A stretch of DNA of 64,000 bases from Gambelia wislizenii (lineage: Eukaryota; Chordata; Lepidosauria; Squamata; Crotaphytidae), in assembly GCA_030847615.1 (NCBI GenBank), contig JAUMIR010000003.1, positions 68,334,001 to 68,398,000 on the forward strand, in the 5' to 3' direction. The notes below the pieces were generated by a model. The model worked only from the letters and a program-made list of their open reading frames with translations, did no database searches and was not told the DNA's origin. Made by a program: the position numbers and the translations under genes. The stretch's first letter is position 1. Each line of letters begins with the position of its first letter. Positions 11,890 through 23,800 of the stretch are shown here, piece by piece.

Positions 11890-14800
11890 TGACGAGGCAA
11901 TATATAGTATCTCGGGGACTTGAGTTGTAAGTCGTAATAAAAGGTGGTACGTTTTAATGCTGAATTTCAAACAAGAGGCAGAAAGGTTTGAGCAAGAAAC
12001 ATGGCAGTAATAGGGGATAAAATGCCCATGCCACTAAAGTTGTCTTTCTATTTGGAGGGACAGAGTGATGGCGGGCGTCTTGGCTTCAGTAAGAAAGCAC
12101 AGTGGAAAAATGAAGTGGTAGAGCATTTTTTAGAGACCAACCTTTTTCTGTTGATCTTAGCATAGCTATAACTGTAAAGGAGTGGGTGATTTAGCTGTTC
12201 TATAAAATGGAGAGAGAATCTGGTGGGCCACCATGAGGTGTGAAACTGCAGAATGGTTAGAATAAAAATAATTCCATGTCTATTTCTAAACAAGCTTTAA
12301 AGACATGTTATAGGCTGCTTTTTGTTGATTTTTAAAATAGTTTATAGCATTTTACTGTTACATTGCTACAACTATTTTAAATTTTGTTTTATTTTACTAT
12401 TCTAAAGTTTTATTGTGAACCTGCCTTGTGACAGTGCTTCAAATCAATATAAAAATATTTCAGATAAAAATGTAGACAGATGTTGGATATCTTCATTGTC
12501 CTTAATTAACAGAAGCATTGCAATTCCTTGCTTGCCTTAGCCAGTCCTTACGTGTTACAGCATTTCCCAGTGGGGAGGGCTCCAGAGCATCCGTCATGCT
12601 TGGGTTGTCCCTCCCCACTTGCTCCTAGTAGGCAGGAAAAGAGAGACCTTTGGCACTGCCCACCGGTGAGGTCATCTGAGAGGGACGACCCCCGGCTGGT
12701 CAGTCCTACCAGGAGTGTAGGCAGGAAACAGACTGTACATACATACATGCACATTGTTTTGATGGTCCCTAGTCATCTTCAGAGTGTTCGTGTTTATATG
12801 TACACGTGTGCAAAACGTATGCAGGACTATTCCAGTACAATGTGAAGTCAAAGGTTTTCACTGCCGGCATCCATAGGTTTTCCGTGATTTTTTTCCAGGC
12901 TGTGAGGCTGTGTTCTGAAAGAGTTTATTCCTGATGTTTCGCCTGCATCTGTGGCTGGCATCTTCTGAGAAACTTCAGAGAACATGGCCTCACGGCCCAG
13001 GAAAAAAACACTGAAAACCTATTCCAGTACAGATCCTTATCGGGAATTCCAAAATTCTCCAGAATTATCCACATGGATGGCTGAGTTAGTGTCACCTTCG
13101 CTTTCTGATGGTTCGGTATACACAAACTTTGTTTCATGCACAAAATTATTTTAAAAATTATGTATAAAAATGAATTTTGTGTTTAGACTTGGGCCCATCT
13201 GCTAGATATCTTATTATGTGTATGCAAATATTCCAAAATCCAAAACACTTCTGTTCCCAAGCATTTCAGAGAAGGAATACTCAATCTGTATTATTCTTGG
13301 CTCACTTCCTGAGTGTGAGTTTGGTGCCCCTTGCGTGGACCACCTCTACTTAGAAGGACTCCTAAACTTGAAGGAATACCAAGCTGCAGACTTACACAAG
13401 TAGTGATACTAATTCAACACTAGATATTTAGGGATTCATAAAATACTTCTCTATTTGGAATGTATGCACATGGCAGATGTTACAGATATGTGCTCCTAGA
13501 AACTAGTATTAAAAGAACTTCAGATCCAGTATCTTGAATCTCTTGTCCAGCTAGATGCTGATGGGAATCCCAGTATAATAGCCATCTTTTCCTGTTCCTC
13601 AGGAACTGTTATTCAGATACAATATAATCCTAGAGCTAGTATATTGTTGCCATAGATAGCTCTTTACTATTGATAGCCTTATTTTCCATGAATTTGTCTT
13701 AACTGTTTTAAGGTCATCTGAGTTGATGGGTGATCGATCACTGCATTTTATGGTAGAGAATTCAGCAGTTTAGGTATGTGCTATGTGAAATGTTTCCTGT
13801 TGTGAATTTCCCACCATTCCACTTTTTGTCATGCTGTGTGGTGGTCTGTCTATAGTACACTCCAACTGAAGTATAGCTGCCTGTGTCAGTCTAATCCTGG
13901 AAGACTAAAGATATGAAAATATTTAAGACTTAGCAGCAAAGTGTGTCAATTGTAATTTGACTGATAGGGTGGTTTAACATCTGTTCTGTAGTGTCATTAG
14001 CACATTATATGGGCAGTTACAAAATAGCATGTCAGCCTTTCCTGTTTAATCCCAAACCAAGTATCTTTTTATAACAGGCATGTTTTATGCCCATTTTGTA
14101 ATTTCCATCAATGCCTGTGTTTTGGAGTGAGAACTGCAGACAGTTTGAGACTTTCCTTTTATTTGTGTTCTTGTGAGGGTGGTTGATAAACGTGCAAGAC
14201 TGAAAAAACAGCCCTCACCCACTCTGCAGTTGCTTACCTCTCGGTTAGAGAATCAGTAACAGGAACACTTTAAAAAAATACAGTCAGACTCCAGTTACTG
14301 TTCTTTTGTTCATACTCACTGATAAGAGTTTTAGTTGATGTTACACAGCTACGGTGCCCTGGAGATTAAAATTCCAGCAAATTGATCCCCCCCCGGTGTA
14401 AATAGTGTAAATAGGATATCTCCAAAGCCTTCCTCCACTGTTGTTGGACATTATTCCCTGATTTAAGTGGGAGTGTGAACCTAATCGACATATGCAGGTG
14501 GGATTCCTTTTAAAAATTAATAGTTACCAGATTTGAGGGCTGTCCTGGGAAAGAATGTCTAGCCCCACCAAAAAATAATTATTCCAAATGTCTACAAAAC
14601 CACACACATGGAGAACAGAGCTGCAGATGCCCTGGGAAAAGCAGAGTCCTGGTTTTTTAGCTTGTAAATGCAAGACTGAATGCTAGATGATGCCAGGTCT
14701 ACTGAGAAAAAAAATCTCTCTCTCTCTCTGTTTCCCCCTCCCATCTCCCTCTTCAGCTTCTCTCCCGGCGGCCATGCAGGCCCAGGAGACCTACCAGGAG

Positions 14801-17800
14801 GCAGGAAAGGACTCCAGAGTGGCCGGGGATGCAGCCCCCAACCGCGGCCACTCCTAGAGCCATCAAAAAGAGCAGGATGCCTGTATTATCACCAGTACAC
14901 AGGAGATGGAGGAAAAGGTTCTAGTTAGAAATCCAACTTGGAATCCAAAAAACTAATTTTTTAATGGTCTAGCATATTTCCCATAAACCCCAAATATAAT
15001 CAGAAGTAGAGCCGGCATGTTGCAGTTGTTTGAACATTGGACTATGACTCTGGAGACCACAGTTCAAATCTCTGCTCAGCCGTGAAAATCCACTTGGTGA
15101 CCTTACACAAGTCACACTCTCTCAGCCTCAGGAAGGCAAAGGCAATCCCTCCCAACTAATCTTGCCAAGGAAACCCTGTGATAGGTTCACCTTGGTGTCA
15201 CCATAAGTTGGAAATGATTTGAAGGCACATAGCAACAAGAACAATCAAACGTCTTTTACTGCATTTGTTGGGAGCAGTATTAATATATATTGTGTCTCAG
15301 GTTGGAGGTAGGATGAGGAAGAACCTTTAAAGGTCTTATTAGACATTTGCAGTCAAGGCCAGGATGTTATCAGCTGTGAGTTTCCAACCCCTGGAATAGT
15401 AGAAAAGGGACAGGTGGACATAAATTGGTGCAGATTCTCAAACTAAACATTATTGCCAAGGAACAAGAAAGTAGGAAGGAAAGTGTAGGACCCAGGTATG
15501 GAAGAGATGAGGTAAATGGGTGTAGGAGGCGGGCAGTTATGGCCAAAGAAGTTTCTAGGTTTGAGAGGTGCACAGAATCTAGTTTATTCTAAATGGTTGA
15601 AAGCAGAGAACTATAAAAAGATGACTCACAAGTAACGCACAAACTGAATTAAAAGTTTTGTGGTTTTGGCACAGGGCTGCTGAGAGTTAACTTAATATAA
15701 ATTATTTTTGGATTTAGATGGTCAACTCTTGGATTAATGTGGGGCAGCGTCTGATCATTGGTTCTATCCCCTGTGCTGGAGAGCATGATAGATTATCTAG
15801 AACTGTTTCAGTCTGTCTTCAGGCCTGTTTTGAGGATGGAGATAGCTTTGGTCCACTTGGTGGATGACCTATCCCAGGAACTGGACATGTGAAATGTGTC
15901 CCTGTTAGTGCTGCTGAATTTTTTGGTGGCTTTTGATACCATTGATCACAGTATCTTTCCAGATGGAGTCTCTGATGGGCGCTGTTTTACAGTGGCTTCA
16001 GTCTTAATTGGAGGGGGAAATTCAGAAGGTGGTGCTAGAAGATGCCTCTTCTGCCCCCTGGCCATTTCCCTCAGGGCTTGGTTCTGTTCTGCTTGCTGTT
16101 TAATATCTACGTGAAACCACTAGGAGAGGCTGTCTGGAATTTTGAGGTTCACTGTCATTAGCATGTTAAGACACAAATCTATCTGTCCTTTATATTTTTC
16201 CATATTCAAAAAACCTATTTTATTGCTAAACTAGTGTTTACTGTCAGTAATGGACTGAATGAAGGCAAATTAAGCTTAATCCAGATGAGACAGAGATGCT
16301 CAGAGTACAGGTTATTATAGCCCTATTTTATTGGGGTCCAGACTGTCTGAAAAACTGTATCTTCCTATATGTGTCTGCCCAAGTTTCGAGCTCTTCACTG
16401 GAGGGCTTTTTCTCAGTCCTATCACCATCATTGGCACATTTGGGGAGGGCATGAGAAATAAATTTGGTAGCTGCTCTTTAAGTTGTGGAAAACCTTTCCA
16501 TTGGGGTTGGTTGGGTCCCCTTTCTGCTCTCTTTCCTCCAGCAGACAAAGACTGTTTCATTTAGATAGGTGTTTGGCTCTTAGTTCATGTGGCAGAAGGG
16601 GAGTGCTGTATCTTTATCTTTTTTATTATGTTTTAAATGTGTTTTTAACTTGTTTAATGTTGTGTTTTTAATAAAATTGTTTGTTTTATAGTTGTTTTAA
16701 CTTTTGTAATAATTTTTTATATTGTATTTTGTTTTAATTTGTTGTAAACCACCTTGGGTTCTGCGCTGAGAGACTGGATATAATTTAAACAAACCAATAT
16801 ACTTAAATTGATTTTGATATGTTTACTATGATACTGGTATTCATAATTCCACTGGAAGGTTAGTGAAACAGAACCTACCTTTGCAAAAGTCTTAGTCTTA
16901 TTAACAGTTGCCACCAGTTTAATGGGAACAGACATTAAGCTCATTTTGAAAATAGGTATTACGTCACCCTGCCTCTGCTCCTCAGAGATAGAGAATAATG
17001 TTGGGAACATGGGATGGAAGATGACTTGGAAGCTACAGCTAGTGCAAAATAGAATCATCCTTTCCAAGTCAAGGGAAGTAATAGTCTCTGTATTCTGAAC
17101 TAGTCGGGCCTCACCTGGGGTACTGTATTCAGTTTTCGACACCTCATTTTAAGAAGGAGCAAATTGGAGCATGTTTTTAGAGAAGAGCAACAAGTATGAT
17201 AAGAAACATGGAAAACAAAACATGAGGAAAGGTCGAGGAATTTGCCAGTGTTCAACTTGGTGAAGAGAAGACTGAGAGATGACACGATTGTACTCCTTTA
17301 AGTATCTAAAGTGTTGAAAATACTGAGTCATAGTTATCTCTCCTATATCACCAGCAGTGAAGATAGATTTCATTAAGAATTCTTTTTTTAAAAAAAGATT
17401 AAAGAAAGAATTAAGCTTTTCTGCATTCTTCCTGTCTTTAATATCATTGTTGTTCAGTGGTCCAATTGCCTTTCTGGCTGACTTCCTGCTTTTTCATGTA
17501 TTTATAAAGATTTTTTTATTCTTGGTCTTCTTGCTGATCTACTTCTCAAAAATATTTTTTGTATTCCTAATTTTGTGTTTGAATTTCCTTTGTGCAAATT
17601 GTGTTCTTTTAGCTTCTCATTTGGTCAAGGCTTCCAGTTTTGTGAAGGAAGCATTTTTGTTTCAGTAACTTCCTTATGTTTACCTTTAGTAATGCTAGTG
17701 ACTTTTGGGGCATAATGTTTTTCTTTCTGATCTGAAGAAATGATTAAATGCTTTTGACTTTTCCTTTCAGCTTCATTTTTACCGATTCCCTCAGTTTAGA

Positions 17801-20800
17801 GAAGTTTTCTTCTTCATGATCTCTGTGCCTCAGAGAAATGGGTTTCACACCTGCACAAAGACCCCAATCAGAATGTTCTAGAGTTGAGTAGCTTGGCAAG
17901 AACCTCATCCCTCTCCTACCTACTGGGCATGTCCCAGCCCACCAAACAACTGTCCCCTCAGCTCTCTGTCCACTGGCAGAATGACTTCCTTTCAGGTGTT
18001 CTCGTCTTGTCAAAGATGTTCCAATTTCCCTGCTGCTTTCCCACACACATATAAATTAAAGTTGATAGCACTGTGGTCACTGTTTTCTATTCTCAAGATC
18101 TCCCTGAGTATTTTAGTGAGGACATGGTAGCATGTTTCCTAGTAGCATTTTTAAAGATTTTTAGCTTATGGCATCTGTAACCTCCCAATATACAGAGCAA
18201 CTCTGCCTCCATTATCACCTTTCCTGCTGGGCGTATGGAACAGCTGTTATTTATTATTATTATTATTCAGAGTATTTACACCCTGCTCTTCAGCCACAAA
18301 AGCTGTCAAAGCACCTTACAAATGGTTGACAGTCCCCTGCCTTCACAGTCTCAAATAAGATACAACACACAATAAAAAAGGAAAGGTAGTATGGGAGGGG
18401 ATTAAGTCCAGCAGATACCGCTGGCTCTTCTTTCCCTGTGTCCAGGGCAGTGGCAGTTGGGATGGAGAGAGGGCATATCATCTGCTTCTGAACCTAAGCA
18501 TGATGGAGCTGTGCTACCTCTTCTTTTCTTTCAAGGCCAGGGCAATGGTAGCTGGAATGGAGGGGTGGTCTTTCATCCACTTCCAGGCCTAGGCATGAAG
18601 GAAGTGTGCCTGCCTTTTCTCTTCCTCTCTCTCCAGGGCAGTGGCAGTTGGGATGGAGAGAGGGTCTTTCATCTGCTTCTGGGCTTCAGATTCATGACTC
18701 AGTGTTGTCCAAAGTATTGCATGTGTGCTGCTACCATAGTCTTTACCTATTTTTCTTAAAGGTTGCAGGCAAGAAAACTGCAAAATAGGGGCCTGTACCC
18801 TCTTAGCCTTCCCAGTTAAAAAGGGTAATTATTTGAGCTAGTTGCTCTCCTAAAATGATCAGATCATAGGAGGGAACAGAGCAGATTAGCATATCTTCTG
18901 GCTCCATCAACACATGCAGAAAAACTAGATGGGGGAGAGTGTAGAACATACACAGTAATATTTAAGTGATCTACTTCCATTGTCTTAGGTAGTTCATCAT
19001 TTGGTATTTCTGTTAAATTATGTTCTTTAACTACAGTTTTGTGCAGTACGTGTCATATTAAGTCAAGTTTTTGTAAGAAGTGTTTGGTGAGATGGACCCC
19101 CATGAGCATATTATTCAGATGGAAACTGTTTTAACTAGAATACTCTTAGCATAATTGCGGGGTTCTATTTTGAGTATTTCATGTCATAAGTTTTTCTTAC
19201 CATTTGGACTCCTTGGAGTCACTTAATTTGAGATTTGGTTCTACTAATTACTAATCAGTCTAGCTAAAACAGCTTGGACAGCATCTGTGTGGTTTAATGC
19301 TCTATGAATGAGCCTGCATGAGACTAAGCAAAGCATCAGATTAATATGCTCTCCTCTTCCTTCTTTCCTACATGCCTAGTCAGGAGGACATTAGCAGACA
19401 TCATTTTCACTTGTAAGGAATACTTAGTGTTGCATTCAAAGCAAGGGTCCTGATTTTTAGAAATTCTAGTTAGCTAGTTTCTGACTTCCTCTTTTGAAAT
19501 TGGCTTGTTTAACAGCGGACAAGAATTTGTTTAATTCAGGATCTTTGGTCCAGTTATAACATTAAGCCAAAATTAATTTAAGATTTTTTAATGTTTTACA
19601 ATAGAAACTACCAATTTTATCTTTAAAAATGAAGTTGATGTGGAATTTTCAGTTAGTGCCCTCTAGTTAATGTAGAGCAGTGGTGAGAATTAGGTGACCT
19701 TTCAGATGTTGATTGCAAGTCCTAGCATTCCTAGGTAGCAGAATCCCAAATGTTGCAGTCCAGTATCTGGAGGACTACATAATTCCCACCCTGACATAGA
19801 GTTAAAAATGGCTTCTCTTTATAACGTTTAGTCATTTTACATATGAATCTACCAGAGTTCATTTTCAGCTGATGCAGATAAACCATGACTGACTCATCCT
19901 ATAATTCATAGGCATTTCACTCTTGCTTCCTACTTCATTTTTGTAAAAGTCGTGCAGGGGCAAGGCAGAGAAAAACGGGAAGATACAAAACTGAAAGAAA
20001 CATGTCAAAATTATCCATTGTGCAGTTTACTTTATTTCCATAATTAAGTTTACTGTAATTACTTACCATCATAATCTCCTTTGGGAATACAGTTGCCCCT
20101 CCACATTCACGAATGTAGCATTCGCGGTTTCGAGTATTCATGGTTTTGGGAGGGCCTCCCCCGCCCTCCCAAAAGCAGCGACTGGGCTTTAGAAGCCCTG
20201 TGGCCACTGCTGGGGGGGAGAAGCAGGCCAGAGGGGTGGGAGAAGCGGCGAGGGGGCCTTGGGAGGGAGGGGGGAGGGCTGGGGAGGCGACCACGGGGCC
20301 TGTCAGAGGGTCTCCAGAGGCCCCGTGAAGGCCTTGGGAGGGGTGGGGAGGCGACCATGGAGCCTCCAGAGGGTCTCCAGAGGCCCCGTGGTGGCCTGGG
20401 GAAGGAGCAGGGAGGCGGGGGAAGTGACTATGGGGCCTCCGGAGGCTTCGTGGTCGCTTTGGTGGGGGAGGGGAGGGGAGGGCAGTTGTTATTCATGGAA
20501 TTTTCACATTCGCAGGGGTCTGTGGAACCTAACCCCTGCAAATGTGAAGGGACGAGTGTATTTTAAAGACATTGGCTGGAACTCTGTATCTGCTACTTAG
20601 TTACGTATACAGTACTTGACTGACTGAGTAACCTCTCCTGACCTCTCTCTTCCCCCCCCCCTGCAAACCTGACAGAAATAGTATTCACCTGTGCTCCAAT
20701 CACCAGTAGAATGGACCTTTATCTCTCCATGCAGGTCATGCCCAGTAAAGTAAGTTTGGGTGAGAGATTGTGTCACAATAGTGTCACAGTTATGACTATT

Positions 20801-23800
20801 ATTATTATTGTACTTATACCCCACTCTTCAGCCACAAAGGCTATCAGAGTGACTTATAAATGGTCAACTTAACAGATCTAAGTAGCGCTCATGAATATAT
20901 TACAGATGAGTAAATCTAGTAGCTTTTGTATTCAGAGTCACTCCTTAGTCATGGTTCTGAAACCTATTGCCACAATTGTAACTCCTTCCCAAACCCACTT
21001 TACACATCAGCTGCATGGGGAGAAGGAGATCCATTCAGCCAGAGAACGGAGCACAGATGAATGATGTTTCCATCAGGGTTAAAGGAGTCAGGGCAGGAGA
21101 AGTTACTAAGTTAAGTATATTTAACTAAGTAGCTAATACAGAATTTCAGCCATTCTTTCTATATGTTTTTTTTTAAGCAAGAAAAATGTGACAAAAAGAT
21201 ACACAACATGGTTGAATGAAGCAGTTGTAAATGTCTGATAAAGTTGTAAATTAACATAGTGAGCAGATTTGAACAAATGCTTAGAAACATGAAGAGAAAC
21301 GTTGATTTAAATTGGATATACAGTAGGACCCCCGTATCTGCTGGGGATTGGTTCTGGGGAGGCTATAGATAACGATAATAGCATACGTCATGGAAAATAA
21401 TGGGACTTCCAGTTTAAAATACCCTAGAGTTGTCATGGAGGACCAAGAAAATGGCTAGGGAGGACACATTTTCTAGGAAGACTTTATGGTAAGTGTGCTG
21501 TTTTGTTTCCCGTGGATAATTGAATCAGTGTATACGGGGGTCCTATGTACATTCAAGGGTAGCTGCGTTTGCCATGCACCAGAACCCACAAAAAAGCAAT
21601 ACCTTTATTGGCCAACCAAAATGCAAAACACATGATGCAAGCTTTTGAAGCTCTACTGACTTCATCAGGCAAAAACACACTCCTACTTCTTGGCCATGCA
21701 GCACTGAGACAAAGGATAGTAAAATTTAAATCCTTTTGCAGCAGCGAGATGACCTCTGGTATCCAGGATGTCCCTGTTCCTACCTCCAACAAAGATAAAA
21801 CTTCTATTTCGGACTATAATTGGCTAGTTTTACCTATACAGCACCTGAAAGTTGTTTCCAGATGCAACAGTACAGAGACTTCTTGAAAGATCCAATGATC
21901 TGTGCCTAAAAGGGGGCCCATAGCTTCACAAAGGAACAGGGACATCCTGGATAGCAAAGGGGTCTCCTCACTGCTGCAAAAGGATTTAAATTGTTCTATC
22001 CTTTATCTCAGCCCCACATGGCCAAAAAGTAGGAGTGGCCTCTGCCTGCATAAGCTCTCTCACTTGAGCAACAACACAAGCAACATGTGCAACATGTAGG
22101 CCTGTGAGTTCAACACCATCACTTTTCTTTGTTTATTTTTAACTTCTTTTGCCCGATGAAGCCAGTAGAGCTTTGAAAGCTTGCATCGTGTGTTTTGCAT
22201 TTTGGCTGGCCAATAAAGATACTGCTTTTTTGTGGATTCTGGATTTTGTTTTAAATTGGAAATATATTTCTTTATTTTTTGAAAAACATTAATTTTTATA
22301 TGCTTTAAATAGGAGCAGTTTCTATTTACATTTATTTCCCTGAGAATATTGCCTACAATTGTTAACTGCCATCAGTCAACTTCAACTTATGGCAGTTCTA
22401 TGAATGAGAGACCTCCAGGTCACCCTGTCCTCAACAGCTCTGCTCAGGTCTTGCAGACTCAGAACTATGGCTTTCTTGATTGAATCTATCCATCTGCAGT
22501 GAACTCTTCCTCTTTTCTTACAGCCTTCCACCTTTATAAGCATAGTTCTCTTTTCTAGTGAATCTTTTCTTCTTATGGGATGTCTAAAGTATGACAATCT
22601 TAGGGCTTGTCTATATGGCGAAAATACTAATAGAATTCAAGGAGAATATATTTTGTCCCAATGGGATCCCACATCATTTTGCCGTATTTGGAAGGGGGGC
22701 AAAAATCCCAAATACTCTGTGGGAAAAGCCTTTACGGCTTTCTCCGTATTTTTTTCAAAACTCCAAAGGAAATGCGCATTTCCACTCATTGGGACAACCG
22801 ATTCGCTTTGCTGCGCATTCCCAATAAGAATGGAAGTAGAAAGTTGTTTGGTTGGACGTACATTTTCTGGCAAGGCAAGCACCCGGAACCACAATGTTGA
22901 ATTTTTGCCATAGCAATCGTGTGCTCAGGTGATGAAACAGCCTTTTTTCCCTGTTTATTTAAGTGGAAGATCACATTTCTGCACATTGGATATGCTTTTT
23001 TAAAAAAATACTGTTCAGTGGCAGCAACTGGTGACATTAAAAACACAAACAATTCACTTGCACCTGCCATCTTGAAAAAAAAAACTGGAGATAAATGAAA
23101 GCTTCTGTGAATTGGCGTTAGTGTGCATCAATTCACATGTTATTGCCTCATATAGACAAGCCCTTACTTTACTCTGTAGTGCTGCCTCCAGTACTGCCTA
23201 TAGTACTGCATGAAAATGCCTGGGTTGAAGATCCATTCCATTTACAAGTGCAAGATGGTTGAGAGACTGTCCCGAAGCTTAGCCAGAAAAAAAATCACAT
23301 TTGTCTATTGATTTGCCTATGTTAATACCCCATCCCAGCCTACTGGCTTTCAAATAAAATCCTTGGTGTGGTTAATACGTTTAATAACCATTCAGTAATT
23401 GGCTCATGCATACAAAAACTTTAAGCGCATATGATAATGCACTCCTCTCCTTTTAACAGTTGCTCTGATGGTATATCTGTATTTAGTGTGTTTTATTCCA
23501 GCAGCTCCATGGCTATATGATTACTGTGTCTTCAGTGCTGATATAAGAATTGGGGTATTGCATGCAGAGAGGGAATGATGAGCTTTAGTACCAAGTCAAT
23601 CATCTTTACTCTTAATATGGAAGGTCCCAAAGTTCTTTTTTTTTAAATGGAAATTGTGATCATTGCACATAATTCTGTTAAAGACAAGAGTCTTTTCATT
23701 TGGGCTTAAATGCTTAGGTTAATGTTAAATGCTTAGGTTAAGTCTTAATTAAAATAATAGCATGATCCTAAAATACTACAGAATTCTTGTAACATGACAG

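Noticed and set aside
20081..20566. 161-codon Gly/Arg-rich frame
   Set aside because: Repeated interior of a family B MITE; a by-product of GAGGCGACC-type units.
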